NCBI GenBank assembly: GCA_017618075.1
Contig: JAFZUY010000027.1
Span: 16,410 to 80,409 of the forward strand
From: Lachnospiraceae bacterium
GTDB taxonomy: Bacteria > Bacillota > Clostridia > Lachnospirales > Lachnospiraceae
Reading direction: 5' to 3'
Length of the DNA stretch: 64,000 bases
Positions 1 through 9,481 of the stretch are shown in pieces. The position numbers were made by a program, and so were the translations under genes. Position 1 is the first letter of the stretch; each line of letters begins with the position of its first letter. The notes under the pieces were generated by a model. It had not been told where the DNA came from, ran no database searches, and saw nothing but the letters and a program-made list of their open reading frames with translations.

Positions 1-3000
1 TTCCGAAATAAGTCACTCTTCTGGTGCCAGGGTAACCAGTGTAATCGCCGGTAACGGATGAATCTGTCTTGCAATAAGTCATCATCACGCCATTATAGAA
101 ATGGTAATTTACACCACCAATCTCAGCTATTCCGTATGTAATTACCTGACCGTCTCTGACATATGCCCACTGATTTCCAACCTGATACCACTTATTGTTC
201 TCTACGTTGGTTGCAATGGTCTTTACGTACTCTCCAACCGAATATCCGTTAACATTTGTGTACTTAAACTGATAAAGATTCTTTCCGATTACATATGCTT
301 CATAATCACAAGTATAACCATATTCCGTCGCATAATACTTCTTACCGCCAATGGTCACAAATTCATTCTTTGCAATCTTTCCGTTTGACTTAATAACATA
401 ACCGTTAATAATGGTATTTTTAACATACTTTCCGTCATTTCCTACGTAGTAGTTATCCGGAGTTTTCTGATTCCTAAGCATAAATCCACCGGAACCGATA
501 TAATAATCACCAACCCATGCATTACGTACTAAAGAACCGTTTTTATAATAGTAGTATCTTCCGCCGTAAAGCTGCCATCCGTCCTTCGTACTCTTCTTTA
601 CAGCAATACCGTCTGCATTATAATAAACTCCATCATACCAGCCGTTGGCAATCATGAAGCCTTCATAATCAAAGGCATATTCAGTCTTATTAATCGTTTT
701 AACACCATCGTAAAGCATTGAACCGTTCTGGATATAAATCCATTTCATATCCACCTTATACCAACCGGTCTTGGTAACCTGTCTGCCGTCAGCACCATAA
801 TACTTCTGATTATTAACCGTATTCTTTACCATTGCTCCGGTATAATCAAAGAAGTATTTTCCATCGGCTAATTGAAGTTCTTCTCCGGTAACAAAATTAC
901 CATTCTTTACATAATACCAGGTTCCCTGAACACTGTTCCAGCCTTCTTTTGCAGTTGCTGCCCACGAACCATCAGGATTAAGGATATAAAGCTTGTCATT
1001 ATAGTTGATAGGGCCTGTCATCATTCGACCATCATAATCAAAATAATAATATTTACCACCAATGTTCTTTTCGCCTTTAGCAAGATTTCCATCATTATTT
1101 TCTACATAGTATGTATTATAGTTTAATTTTACCCAGCCTTTTGTTGCCATAGTTCCGTCAGCATTAAAAGCATAGTATGCATTCGCAATCTTTCTGACCT
1201 GTCCACGAACAACACATCCGTATGAATCAAAATAGAAATACTTGCCGTTTATGGTTCTCCATGCATTCTTTACAAGCGTTCCGTTCTCATAATATACGGC
1301 ATAATTCTCGTATACATCATAAAACAGATTGTTCGGATTACTTATCTTCTTTGCAACGCCGTCAGAACCTAAGCGATAAATATCATTTCCATCCAGGACA
1401 TAGCAGGATCTCATCATTCTTCCGTCATCGTAAGAGTATTCGTTAAAGAAATACTTTGTACCGGCAATTGTCTTCCAGCCCTTAACTTTCGCTCCATCTG
1501 CGCCATAGTAATACCAGTTGCCATTATCCAGTCTCCATTTGTTTACATAAAGATGTCCGTCTGCGTCGGCATAATATTGAAAATAGCCCAGATAAGAACC
1601 GTTTCCATCATAACGGCTCATACTGAAAATTACATCCGCATACATATGACCGCTGTAATCAAAGGCATAGTAAAAACCGCCTATTTTCTTAATCTGATTG
1701 GTAACTACGCTTCCGTTCTCGATATAGTACCAGTTCTTGCCAAACTGGCACCATCCATTTGTGGGAGCTTTGGTGGCAATACCGTTTTCATCCGAAATAT
1801 AAGTTACTCCATTAATAGTAGCTGAACCATTAACATTAAGAGAACCATAACCATTGAAAAGATACAGTTTTCCGTCTATAGTCTGAACGAAATCACTGGT
1901 AGATGCCTTTCCCTCCGCTCCATAATAGTACTCAGTTCCCCAATCAGAGATGTACCATTCATTTACATAAAGGGAGCAATCAGCCTTGGCACGGTAAGAA
2001 TAACCATCAGAAGAATAAGTATCGTCACACAGCACTTTTCCGTTATACGTCCAGAAATAATACTTTCCACCTTCCGGAAAGACCTTACATTCCTCATAAC
2101 TGCCATCTGCCTTTAAATAATACCAGTCTTCTCCGGCCTTGGTCCAACCGCCTTTTTTCAGCGCATATGCTTTGCCATACTCGTCAGATACATATATAAC
2201 ACCGTTTATTTCCATCTCTCCATATGTACAAAGGTATCCGCCGCCATAGAATAAATATTTAACTCCGTCTATTGTTAAAACAGCATCTCCTACGTTTGCA
2301 CGTCCGCCTGCTCCGTAATAACACTTACTTCCATATTCGGATTCGGGCACATACCAGGAATTGACATAAAGGTATCCGCCTTTTTTTGCACGATAATAAC
2401 AAATATTGTCTTCATCCTCATTATAAAAACCAAATATTATATCGTCATACATTATTCCGGAATAATTAAATCCGAAATAATCATTTCCGATTTTTTTAAC
2501 CTGACCTGTTACTGCAACACCGTTTTCGTAATACTTATAGGTTCCGTCGCTTTGCTTTTCCCAGCCATTGGTAACAGTACCGAGTTCATTAGCTATCGAT
2601 ACTTCTTCTTCAGTATCAATTTCTTCTGCTTCAACTTCGTCAATTTCTGAATCTAATGCATCTTCTTCAGTTTCTGAAACTTCTACGTCAGCTTCTTCAG
2701 TTTCAACATCCTCTGCATCTTCTGCATCAACTTCGTCAGTTTCTGTATCCTCTACGTCAACTGTTTCAATTTCTGCATCTTCTGCTTCTGCATCTTCCAC
2801 ATCTTCTGCTTCTTCAGCATCAACCTCTTCAGTTTCCGCATCTTCTGCATCAACCTCTTCAGTTTCCGCATCTTCTGCATCAACCTCTTCAGTTTCCGCA
2901 TCTTCCGCTTCAACTTCAGTAGCTTCTGCTTCTTCAACTTCAGCAGCTGCAACTTCCTCAATTTCATCCAATGCAATATCTTCGGTCAGATCCGATTCCA

Positions 3001-3151
3001 CTACTTCGGAATAAGCAGAGTCAACTGTTTCAGCATCGTCCGGCACTTCCTTTGCAAACGAAATCGTACTGAATGAAGTTGAAAGCATAGCAGTCGCCGA
3101 AACAAATGCTATTGTTTTCACCATTGCATTCTTCAAATCCCTTTTTCGCAT
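1..3151 (-). CDS. Secreted cell-wall/glucan-binding repeat protein, 3' end outside window
   Basis: The reading frame is open from an ATG at 3151 to the window edge (about 1050 codons, no stop), so the C-terminus is missing. The start is supported by an AAAGGAGG ribosome site. Residues 1 to about 33 form a signal peptide (MRKRDLK, then a hydrophobic stretch ending SFA). Residues about 37-193 are extremely acidic and low in complexity (DAE, ETEEVDAE units). The rest is a long array of roughly 20-residue aromatic/glycine modules (WYYY..G, YYF...G.M, DGxxxK), the pattern of choline/glucan-binding cell-wall repeats. No catalytic domain is visible in the part seen; one could lie downstream. It most likely acts as an adhesin or scaffold held non-covalently on the cell wall or exopolysaccharide. 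It is monocistronic on this side, with tRNA-Arg upstream on the same strand. Confidence 0.85.
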   Translation of the reverse strand, partial: MRKRDLKNAMVKTIAFVSATAMLSTSFSTISFAKEVPDDAETVDSAYSEVVESDLTEDIALDEIEEVAAAEVEEAEATEVEAEDAETEEVDAEDAETEEVDAEDAETEEVDAEEAEDVEDAEAEDAEIETVDVEDTETDEVDAEDAEDVETEEADVEVSETEEDALDSEIDEVEAEEIDTEEEVSIANELGTVTNGWEKQSDGTYKYYENGVAVTGQVKKIGNDYFGFNYSGIMYDDIIFGFYNEDEDNICYYRAKKGGYLYVNSWYVPESEYGSKCYYGAGGRANVGDAVLTIDGVKYLFYGGGYLCTYGEMEINGVIYVSDEYGKAYALKKGGWTKAGEDWYYLKADGSYEECKVFPEGGKYYFWTYNGKVLCDDTYSSDGYSYRAKADCSLYVNEWYISDWGTEYYYGAEGKASTSDFVQTIDGKLYLFNGYGSLNVNGSATINGVTYISDENGIATKAPTNGWCQFGKNWYYIENGSVVTNQIKKIGGFYYAFDYSGHMYADVIFSMSRYDGNGSYLGYFQYYADADGHLYVNKWRLDNGNWYYYGADGAKVKGWKTIAGTKYFFNEYSYDDGRMMRSCYVLDGNDIYRLGSDGVAKKISNPNNLFYDVYENYAVYYENGTLVKNAWRTINGKYFYFDSYGCVVRGQVRKIANAYYAFNADGTMATKGWVKLNYNTYYVENNDGNLAKGEKNIGGKYYYFDYDGRMMTGPINYNDKLYILNPDGSWAATAKEGWNSVQGTWYYVKNGNFVTGEELQLADGKYFFDYTGAMVKNTVNNQKYYGADGRQVTKTGWYKVDMKWIYIQNGSMLYDGVKTINKTEYAFDYEGFMIANGWYDGVYYNADGIAVKKSTKDGWQLYGGRYYYYKNGSLVRNAWVGDYYIGSGGFMLRNQKTPDNYYVGNDGKYVKNTIINGYVIKSNGKIAKNEFVTIGGKKYYATEYGYTCDYEAYVIGKNLYQFKYTNVNGYSVGEYVKTIATNVENNKWYQVGNQWAYVRDGQVITYGIAEIGGVNYHFYNGVMMTYCKTDSSVTGDYTGYPGTRRVTYFG
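2821..2910 (-). repeat. Three tandem 30-bp repeats encoding an acidic decapeptide
   Basis: Positions 2821-2850, 2851-2880 and 2881-2910 are near-identical 30-bp units, the third differing only near its end. On the minus strand they encode DAETEEVDAE-type decapeptides inside the acidic linker of the surface protein. Being a multiple of 3, the unit can expand or contract without a frameshift. Confidence 0.9.
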
Positions 3152-3180
3152 AATTTCCTCCTTTATACATTGACATTAAT

Positions 3181-3204
3181 GTTGTTTTTTGAATTTAAAA
3201 CAAC
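3181..3204 (-). other. Dyad in the 5' leader of the surface-protein gene
   Basis: GTTGTTTT and AAAACAAC form a perfect 8-bp inverted repeat with an 8-nt loop, 30-53 nt upstream of the start codon at 3151. A possible minus-strand promoter (TTGTCA, 18 bp, TATAGT) lies just upstream. It could be a leader hairpin or a binding site; the sequence does not decide. Confidence 0.35.
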
Positions 3205-3284
3205 TATATAAATTTTAACATTTTTTTGACAAAAAATGCGCACTAAGCTTCAAAAAAAAGGACGAAATTAGTTCGGTGTATTCG

Positions 3285-3320
3285 TCAAAATAAATAACAG
3301 CAGGATGAAAATCCTGCTGT
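3285..3320 (-). terminator. Rho-independent terminator after tRNA-Arg
   Basis: On the minus strand a perfect 10-bp stem (ACAGCAGGAT/ATCCTGCTGT, 3297-3320) with a 4-nt loop is followed by a T-rich tail, 13 nt after the tRNA 3' end. Confidence 0.75.
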
Positions 3321-3332
3321 CTATTCTTTACC

Positions 3333-3406
3333 CGTGCATTAGAGGATTCGAACCCCCGACCTTTTGGTCCGTAGCCAAACGCTCTATCCAGCTGAGCTAA
3401 ATGCAC
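3333..3406 (-). tRNA. tRNA-Arg (anticodon ACG)
   Basis: Full cloverleaf on the minus strand: acceptor GTGCATT/AATGCAC, D-stem GCTC/GAGC, anticodon loop CTACGGA (anticodon ACG at 3372-3370), T-loop TTCGAAT, discriminator G. No CCA is encoded. A34 is expected to be edited to inosine by TadA, as is normal for bacterial tRNA-Arg(ACG). Confidence 0.95.
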
Positions 3407-3462
3407 ATTTTTAAACGCAAATGATATTTTATCGTATGCTTCTCTAATTGTCAAGGATAAAC

Positions 3463-3495
3463 TTGGGAGCCGATATTTTGGCTGTCGGCTCCCAA
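3463..3495 (-). terminator. Strong hairpin after the HdeD-like gene
   Basis: A 13-bp stem (TTGGGAGCCGAYA pairing with TRTCGGCTCCCAA, one G-T type position) with a 7-nt loop sits 45 nt downstream of the minus-strand stop at 3540. The tail is only weakly T-rich, so it is a probable rather than classic terminator. Confidence 0.6.
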
Positions 3496-3539
3496 TTAAT
3501 GTGTCTTTAATTTTATGTCAAATCAACTTATTCGATAAA

Positions 3540-4106
3540 TCAGTCTTTTGTATTAAAGAACATATTTACGATGTTCTGAATACCCGCATAGATAAGAATT
3601 GCACCAAAGATAACCACGAATACTACTGTGCTGATCTTTGCAAGTACCGCAAGATAAATAAGTCCAACACCGAATACGATGCTTAAAAGGCCGAGAATCA
3701 AAGGAACAAACCATGCCTTGGTTGATTTCTTTTTGCTGGAAAATGCGGCTTTAAGTTTATAAAAACCTTCAACGATTAAGTATAAACCAAACATTACGCC
3801 TACTACGATAAGCAAAAGGTTTTCAATCTTAAAAGCAACATCGGAGATAAGAAGAATTATCGCTGCAATTAAGGCGAGTGCGCCGATAATAAGTTCTTTT
3901 ATCTTCTCTTTGGTATTCTTGGCAAATGCAATGATATTGATAATAGCTACAACGCCCAAAATACCTGCTGCAACCCATTTGAAGATGTTGTTTACCATAC
4001 CTGCAATAGGTGCTCTGAACCATATTACAACGATACCGAGAACAATAAATGCTATTGCCGATAAAAGCAAATACGGTGACCTTGATGATTTTTTCTCACC
4101 ACTCAT
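3540..4106 (-). CDS. HdeD/DUF308-type multi-spanning membrane protein
   Basis: 188 residues with six predicted membrane segments in three hairpin pairs, the fold pattern of the DUF308/HdeD family. HdeD is linked to acid resistance in enterobacteria, but the biochemical role of the Firmicute members is unknown to me. The N-terminus is basic and cytoplasmic (MSGEKKSSRS). It lies 12 bp after the CapA-like gene and is probably the last gene of that transcript, being followed by a strong hairpin. A function in envelope stress is only a family-based guess. Confidence 0.75.
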   Translation of the reverse strand: MSGEKKSSRSPYLLLSAIAFIVLGIVVIWFRAPIAGMVNNIFKWVAAGILGVVAIINIIAFAKNTKEKIKELIIGALALIAAIILLISDVAFKIENLLLIVVGVMFGLYLIVEGFYKLKAAFSSKKKSTKAWFVPLILGLLSIVFGVGLIYLAVLAKISTVVFVVIFGAILIYAGIQNIVNMFFNTKD

Positions 4107-4118
4107 TTTTTAACCCTC

Positions 4119-5447
4119 CTAATACTCTTTTGTTATCCAGGTTTCCCTCTCGCCTTTGTTATACAAATCTCCCCACACTTTTTCACAGAGATCTTCGCAG
4201 TTTTCTATCGTAAAAGTGGGATCGTTTGAAGCAAGAATGGTGTTCTTCCTTTCCTCTTCAGTATATTCACTTAAAGGACATGTGTAAATACTCTGATATC
4301 CGCCCTTGCCAATGTTGGCAACCAAAGGCTCCACGCCGTATCTTGAAATAACGACTTCACCGGAAGCGTTTTTCGTGAGTTCAACCTTTGCCATACCGCC
4401 TACAGCCTGCTCGTATACACCATTTCTGACTGCTCTGGTACCTGTAACGTAATTGCCGAGCGAATAGTAAACAAGCATTTCATCACCGTCGTTAGGGTCT
4501 GTATACCATTCGATAGGCTGAATAACATGAGGATGTGCGCCGATTATCAGATCTACGTCTCTTTCAAGAAACCAGTTGCACCAATACTTCTGATCGTTTG
4601 ATGCAAAAAGCTGATACTCGTTGCCCCAGTGGATTAATACAACTACGAAATCTGCCACTTCGTGAGCCTTTTTGATATTCCTGTCCATTAAATCGGCATC
4701 AATCAGATTAACCGCAAAAGGCATATCGTCGGGCTGAGGCATTCCGTTAAGTCCGTATGTATAGTTTAGAAGCGCAATCTTCATTCCGTTCTTTTCAAAA
4801 ACGGTAATTTCATCCTGCTGCTCTTTGGTTTCATTTACGCCGAGAACCATAATATCCGGATATTTCTTCCAGAAATTGATGGTGTTCATTAGACCCTGTT
4901 TCCATTTATCCATTGTATGGTTGGTGGCATGAAGAATCACATTAAAACCTGCCTTGGCTTCTGCATCGCCTACTTCCTCTGCTGTATTAAACATAGGATA
5001 ACCTGAAAAGCCCATATCTTCGCCGGCAAATACTATCTCTTCGTTGACGATTCTTATATCAGCCGCCTGAATATCGGGTAAAATTCTCTCAAACAGATGG
5101 TCGTAGTTCTTGGTACCGTCATCCTTAAATCCGGACTGCGTAACATTCAAATGCATGAGCATATCGCCAACCATCATTATCTGAAGATTCTGGCTTATCT
5201 CCACAGGTACATTCTTTTCAAGTTCCGCCCATTCGGCAGGAGTAACGGCAGATTCATATGTCGGAAGTACTTTGACTTCGGCAATCGTACCGGGTGTCTT
5301 GACGTTAAAATTAAAATCTATATTGCTGATAAAATATGCAGCAATAAGTCCAATCAACGCAACCAAGCATACTCCTACCGCTACGGCTACAACCTTGTAT
5401 ATGGAATTGGATTTTTTCTTTCTTCTTTTTCTTCTCCTGTCGGCCAT
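4119..5447 (-). CDS. CapA/PgsA-family metallophosphatase-like membrane protein
   Basis: 442 residues. A very basic N-terminus (residues 2-12) and one membrane segment (about 18-40) anchor an extracellular domain of the CapA (poly-gamma-glutamate capsule) family. Calcineurin-like motifs visible: GDMLMH at 94-99, NEE at 135-137, NHTMD at 176-180, HWGNEY at 273-278 and GAHPHVIQ at 303-310. CapA relatives take part in poly-gamma-glutamate synthesis or export, but no capB/capC genes are nearby, so a polymer substrate cannot be assigned. The gene lies between DUF4364 and the HdeD-like gene in the same orientation. Confidence 0.85.
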   Translation of the reverse strand: MADRRRKRRKKKSNSIYKVVAVAVGVCLVALIGLIAAYFISNIDFNFNVKTPGTIAEVKVLPTYESAVTPAEWAELEKNVPVEISQNLQIMMVGDMLMHLNVTQSGFKDDGTKNYDHLFERILPDIQAADIRIVNEEIVFAGEDMGFSGYPMFNTAEEVGDAEAKAGFNVILHATNHTMDKWKQGLMNTINFWKKYPDIMVLGVNETKEQQDEITVFEKNGMKIALLNYTYGLNGMPQPDDMPFAVNLIDADLMDRNIKKAHEVADFVVVLIHWGNEYQLFASNDQKYWCNWFLERDVDLIIGAHPHVIQPIEWYTDPNDGDEMLVYYSLGNYVTGTRAVRNGVYEQAVGGMAKVELTKNASGEVVISRYGVEPLVANIGKGGYQSIYTCPLSEYTEEERKNTILASNDPTFTIENCEDLCEKVWGDLYNKGERETWITKEY

Positions 5448-5472
5448 TTCTATTCCCCGTCCATAATTTATT

Positions 5473-5988
5473 TTAGAAAAGATTTTCAGTTAAGAACTGA
5501 TAAATCTCCTGATTCTTTTCCTGCCAGTTATCGCAGATTGCGGCAGCCATTTTTTCGCTCGGAACAGTCATCTTAATCGTACAAAGCTCGGTATCCCTGT
5601 CTTTTGCCCAAAGGATTGCTTCGTACTCGCCATATTGATTCTTGTAATAATCCGATACGATGGATGCTTCTCTTCTAAGCTCAGTTGAATTGACCTTCAA
5701 ATATTCCTGAATGTCACATTTAATCTCAGAACTTATATCTCCTAAAAAATACTGAAGAGACTCCATTCCCTCTTCGGTAATGGAGATAAGTGTTTTATTG
5801 TGGTTTTCTTTGACGGCAAGGAAATTCTGATCTTCGAGAGCTTTTACATGCCCCTGAATCTTCAGAAAATCCGTGTATTCCTTTTCGACGAAAAACGTAC
5901 TTATCTGAATTAAAGTCAAAGGTTCTGCCGCCGATTTTAACATATACAAAATCATCAGTTTGTATAATGTGTCGGAATTGTAATTCAT
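5473..5988 (-). CDS. DUF4364 family protein
   Basis: 171 residues, soluble. The N-terminal 70 residues look like a winged helix (TLIQISTFFVEKEYTDFLKI, then ALEDQNFLAV and ITEEGMESLQYF), which matches the DUF4364 family common in Clostridia. The C-terminal half (about 95-171) contains a mixed alpha/beta region of unknown role. It probably binds DNA or protein as a regulator, but no target is evident. The start lies 13 bp downstream of the malic enzyme stop, so the two are likely cotranscribed. Confidence 0.75.
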   Translation of the reverse strand: MNYNSDTLYKLMILYMLKSAAEPLTLIQISTFFVEKEYTDFLKIQGHVKALEDQNFLAVKENHNKTLISITEEGMESLQYFLGDISSEIKCDIQEYLKVNSTELRREASIVSDYYKNQYGEYEAILWAKDRDTELCTIKMTVPSEKMAAAICDNWQEKNQEIYQFLTENLF

Positions 5989-6001
5989 ATAATCCCCTGC
6001 A

Positions 6002-7156
6002 TTAAATATTGTTCTTTACTGCCTCACATACCACACTTGCAACGGTAGGATGGAAAGGCGGAACGATAATATTGTTTTCGTTTAATTCATCATCGGGTAT
6101 AAGACTTGCAATAGCTGTTGCAGCAGCAAGTTTCATTTCCTCTGTTATCTGTTTTGCCCTGCCTTCGAGCGCACCCTTAAAAATACCCGGGAAAGCAATA
6201 ACATTGTTAACCTGATTCGGAAAATCGGATCTTCCTGTGCCAACTACCTTTGCTCCCGCAGCCTTTGCCACATCGGGCATTATTTCGGGAACGGGATTTG
6301 CCATTGCAAAAATGATTGCATCCTTGTTCATTGAGGAAACCATTTCAGCGGTAACAATGTTCGGAGCACTTACGCCTACAAAAACATCTGCGCCCTTTAA
6401 AGCATCTGCGAGAGTACCGTTTGCTCCTTCAAGGTTTGTAACTTCCGCCATCTTCTCCTGCATCCAGTTAAGGTTCGGATAATCCTTGGAGATGATGCCC
6501 AATTTATCACACATTGTTACGTTTTTAAATCCGTATCTTAAAAGAAGTTTGGTAATTGCAATACCTGCGCTTCCTGCACCGTTTACAACTACTTTACAGC
6601 TTTCTTTATCCTTGCCCGTTACCTTAAGAGCATTGATAAGTCCTGCAAGCACTACGATTGCCGTACCATGCTGATCGTCATGGAAAACAGGTATATCAAG
6701 CGTAGCTTTAAGTCTCTCTTCTATCTCAAAACATCTCGGAGCGGAAATATCTTCAAGGTTAATTCCGCCGAAGTTGGGAGCAAGATAAGTAACCGTTTTG
6801 ATTATCTCTTCGGTATCCTGCGTATCTATACAGAGAGGCACAGCGTTTACACCGCCAAACTCTTTGAAAAGCACTGCCTTTCCTTCCATAACAGGAATGC
6901 CTGCGCTCGCACCGATATTACCAAGTCCCAATACTGCGGAACCGTCGGAAATAACAGCTACGGTATTGGCTTTGCCCGTATATCTGTAGGCTTCTTCCTT
7001 ATCCTTTGCAATTATCTTGCAGGGTTCTGCTACACCGGGAGTGTATGCAAGTGCAAGTGCTTCCTTTGTTTTTACTTCTACTTTGCTTTTGGTTTCGAGT
7101 TTGCCCTGCCACTCTTCATGAAGTTTTAAGGCTGTTTCTGCTTGTGTCATTTTCAT
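6002..7156 (-). CDS. NAD(P)-dependent malic enzyme (oxaloacetate-decarboxylating)
   Basis: 384 residues, the usual length of the short bacterial malic enzymes. It converts malate to pyruvate and CO2 with reduction of NAD(P). Visible motifs are YTPGVAEPC near the N-terminus, [20 protein letters not shown], the metal-binding segment with [11 protein letters not shown], and the Rossmann motif [12 protein letters not shown]. The second Met (7150) has better spacing (8 nt) from the AGAGG ribosome site than the first (2 nt), so the protein may begin two residues later. The cofactor preference cannot be read with certainty. It sits between hslO and DUF4364. Confidence 0.93.
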   Translation of the reverse strand: MKMTQAETALKLHEEWQGKLETKSKVEVKTKEALALAYTPGVAEPCKIIAKDKEEAYRYTGKANTVAVISDGSAVLGLGNIGASAGIPVMEGKAVLFKEFGGVNAVPLCIDTQDTEEIIKTVTYLAPNFGGINLEDISAPRCFEIEERLKATLDIPVFHDDQHGTAIVVLAGLINALKVTGKDKESCKVVVNGAGSAGIAITKLLLRYGFKNVTMCDKLGIISKDYPNLNWMQEKMAEVTNLEGANGTLADALKGADVFVGVSAPNIVTAEMVSSMNKDAIIFAMANPVPEIMPDVAKAAGAKVVGTGRSDFPNQVNNVIAFPGIFKGALEGRAKQITEEMKLAAATAIASLIPDDELNENNIIVPPFHPTVASVVCEAVKNNI

Positions 7157-7210
7157 AACCTCTTATTATTCTATTTCCCCAAAACAATACATTACAGTCT
7201 TAAACCGTTT

Positions 7211-8086
7211 CTATTTCGCGTACTTAAGCAATTCCACGAGTTCATCCTTTGTGAACTTGTAATCGGTATTGCAGAAATCGCAGTGAAGATTGATTGAATC
7301 TTCCTCTTCGACTATTTTAGAAAGTTCTTCTTTGCCGACACTTATAAGTGCCTTTGATACTCTGTCTTTCGAGCAGTTGCACTTAAATCCGACAGGAATT
7401 ATATCAATGATTTTAGGCTCCAGGCCTTCGCATAAAATCTCAAGTATTTCCTTAGGTCCCTTTCCTTCGTCTAAAAGAGTCGTAACCGAAGAAATATTTG
7501 AAAGATTTTTTTCTACTTTTTCTATTGTCTCTTCAGATACACCGGGCATTAACTGTAGTATAAATCCGCCCGCCTGTTTTACGGTATTATCCCTGTTCAT
7601 TAGGACACCCAGGCCTACACTCGAAGGAATCTGCTCGGAGCTTGCAAAATAGAAAGTCAAATCTTCGGCGATTTCTCCTGTCTGAAGCTCTGTCTGACCT
7701 GCATAAGGCTCTTTTAATCCAAGGTCTTTTATGACGTCTAAGAAACCTACTCCTACAGCACCCGCCACATCCAGTTTTCCGACTTTGTTCGCAGGTAAAA
7801 TCACATTCGGATTTCCGACATAACCTTTTACAAATCCTTTGGAATCAGCCGTTACCGTGATGCCTTCAATCGGTCCGTCCGATTCGATTTTAAGTGTCAG
7901 TATATCTTTATCACTTTTTAACATCGAGCCCATCATAGATGCTGCCGTCATCATTCTTCCGAGCGCTGCGGTACAGACAGGTGAAGTATTGTGTCTTTTT
8001 CTGGCTTCTTCAACCATGTCTTTTGTATAAGCAGTGAAAACTCGTATCTGTGCGTCAGCAGCCGTGGCCCTAACAATTATATCCAT
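7211..8086 (-). CDS. hslO: Hsp33 redox-regulated chaperonin
   Basis: 291 residues, full family length. Hsp33 is a cytoplasmic holdase turned on by oxidation of a C-terminal zinc centre. The four cysteines are present: CNC at 236-238 and CDFC at 269-272. The N-terminal domain carries GRMMTAASMMGSMLKSD and the GPIEGITVTADSKG region typical of the family. It follows the methyltransferase gene by 9 bp and is probably cotranscribed with it. Confidence 0.95.
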   Translation of the reverse strand: MDIIVRATAADAQIRVFTAYTKDMVEEARKRHNTSPVCTAALGRMMTAASMMGSMLKSDKDILTLKIESDGPIEGITVTADSKGFVKGYVGNPNVILPANKVGKLDVAGAVGVGFLDVIKDLGLKEPYAGQTELQTGEIAEDLTFYFASSEQIPSSVGLGVLMNRDNTVKQAGGFILQLMPGVSEETIEKVEKNLSNISSVTTLLDEGKGPKEILEILCEGLEPKIIDIIPVGFKCNCSKDRVSKALISVGKEELSKIVEEEDSINLHCDFCNTDYKFTKDELVELLKYAK

Positions 8087-8095
8087 TATATTTCC

Positions 8096-8890
8096 TTACT
8101 TTCCCGATTCTTTTGCAATGACGAATATTCTCTCGGATGTTTCTTTTACGGGGGTGAATCCTTCTGCGTCGAATGCGTCGACGAAGATTAAGCCCGCTTC
8201 TTTTAAAAACGTTTTTATCTCATCGAGAGTATAGCCTCTCTGGTAATGATATTCGTCAAATCTTCTGTATAAATTCTCTTCGCCCTCGATTTCGACAGGC
8301 ACGAAGAAGGTCATTTCGTATTCATTGATATTGCTCTCTTCGTCAAAGCAGTTAGACCATATAAAAGATGCGTCCTCTCCGCTCTCGGCTATCGTCGAAT
8401 CGCTGACAACATTTTTATACTTGTACACCGTATTGAAATCAAATATAAAAAGTCCGGCAGGGTCAAGATAATTGTTTACAAGCGAAAAGGTCTGAATAAT
8501 GTCTTCGTCCGTTAACACGTAGTTGATTGAGTCAAATACACTCACGATTGCGGCTACGGTTCCGTAGAGTTCAAACTCTCTCATGTCCTGATTTAAGTAC
8601 AATATATCGGACACCTTGTCAAAAGGATTGTTAAGCTTTGCTACGTGAGAATTTTTCTTGCCAAGTGCCACATTTAACATCTCTATGGAATTGTCAATTC
8701 CGATCATGTCAAATCCGACCTCGGCGAATTTCATCGTAAAATTGCCCGTTCCGGAGCCTAATTCACATAGAATTCCGCCGTTTATTCCGGCATCGTAAAG
8801 CGTTTTTTTGACGAATTCAAACCAGTCATCGTAGGGAACATCTTCCATTAATTCGTCATATATTTTTGAAAATTCTGTATATGCGTTCAT
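8096..8890 (-). CDS. Class I SAM-dependent methyltransferase
   Basis: 264 residues. Motif I (ILCELGSGTGNFT, about 40-52) and an acidic residue ending the next strand (MIGIDNS) form the SAM site of a Rossmann-type methyltransferase. The N-terminus (YTEFSKIYDELMEDVPYDDW) is typical of the Clostridial family often annotated simply as class I methyltransferase. The substrate is unknown. It starts 1 bp after the stop of the COG2426 gene and is followed closely by hslO. Confidence 0.88.
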   Translation of the reverse strand: MNAYTEFSKIYDELMEDVPYDDWFEFVKKTLYDAGINGGILCELGSGTGNFTMKFAEVGFDMIGIDNSIEMLNVALGKKNSHVAKLNNPFDKVSDILYLNQDMREFELYGTVAAIVSVFDSINYVLTDEDIIQTFSLVNNYLDPAGLFIFDFNTVYKYKNVVSDSTIAESGEDASFIWSNCFDEESNINEYEMTFFVPVEIEGEENLYRRFDEYHYQRGYTLDEIKTFLKEAGLIFVDAFDAEGFTPVKETSERIFVIAKESGK

Positions 8891-8891
8891 A

Positions 8892-9410
8892 CTATCCTAA
8901 AAAATGGAATATCGATCCAAGTGCACCGTATGAAAGAAGCGACATAATAATTGTTGCGAGAATAAGTCCGCAAAGTTCTGCCACTACTGCCTTCCAAAGC
9001 TTTACGTCAAAGAGTGCCGCCATGAGGGAACCCATCCATGCACCGGTTCCGGGAAGCGGAATTCCTACGAAAAGCATGAGTCCCAAAAACTCGCCTTTCT
9101 TAAGCGCATCGCTCTTTTTGTTTGCTCTGTTTTCAAGCCATTCGGCGAATTTGTCGATTTTAAGAAAATGCATTTTTTTCATCAGCTTTAAAACTCTTTT
9201 GATAAAAAGAAGAATAAAGGGGATGGGAATAATGTTTCCGCCGATACAAAAAGCGATTGCTTTCCAAAGCGGAACATTAAGTATACTTGAAACAATAAGA
9301 CCGCCACGAAGTTCTATAAGAGGAATCATGCTGACAATAAAGCAGATCCAAACGGGCGCGATATGATGGTCAAGTAATGTTTGCACAAGTGCGTCTCTGA
9401 GTGCTGTCAT
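8892..9410 (-). CDS. Small multidrug export family (COG2426) membrane protein
   Basis: 172 residues with four to five hydrophobic segments and the family segments PLIELRGGL, IPIPFILLF and GIPLPGTGAWMGSL. These match PF06695, named after an efflux phenotype; real transport substrates are not established. The gene is followed after 1 bp by the methyltransferase and preceded by a 71-bp spacer holding a GC-rich hairpin. Confidence 0.85.
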   Translation of the reverse strand: MTALRDALVQTLLDHHIAPVWICFIVSMIPLIELRGGLIVSSILNVPLWKAIAFCIGGNIIPIPFILLFIKRVLKLMKKMHFLKIDKFAEWLENRANKKSDALKKGEFLGLMLFVGIPLPGTGAWMGSLMAALFDVKLWKAVVAELCGLILATIIMSLLSYGALGSIFHFLG

Positions 9411-9446
9411 AATAAGTTCGCGAAGTGCGAAATCCTTTCGTTATTT

Positions 9447-9480
9447 TCGGAGCCGGCACGTTTTGCGAGCCGGGCACCGC
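9447..9480 (-). repeat. GC-rich hairpin element, member of a dispersed family
   Basis: On the minus strand this reads GGTGCCCGGCTCGC, a 4-A loop, then CGTGCCGGCTCCG. GCCCGGC can pair with GCCGGC through one bulge. It starts 2 bp after the hisC stop and shares its GTGCCCGGCTC core with elements near 40918 and 56955. The T-tail is poor, so it may be an RNA processing or partial termination element. Confidence 0.5.
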
Positions 9481-9481
9481 T

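Noticed and set aside
2821-2910. 30-bp repeats resembling a CRISPR array
   Set aside because: The units are directly adjacent without spacers and lie inside a coding region.
2568-3014. Ser/Thr-rich open frame on the plus strand
   Set aside because: It is the reverse-strand shadow of the acidic repeat region of the surface protein; no ribosome site and low-complexity codons explain it.
3215-3454. 79-residue minus-strand frame
   Set aside because: It overlaps tRNA-Arg and its terminator and matches no protein.
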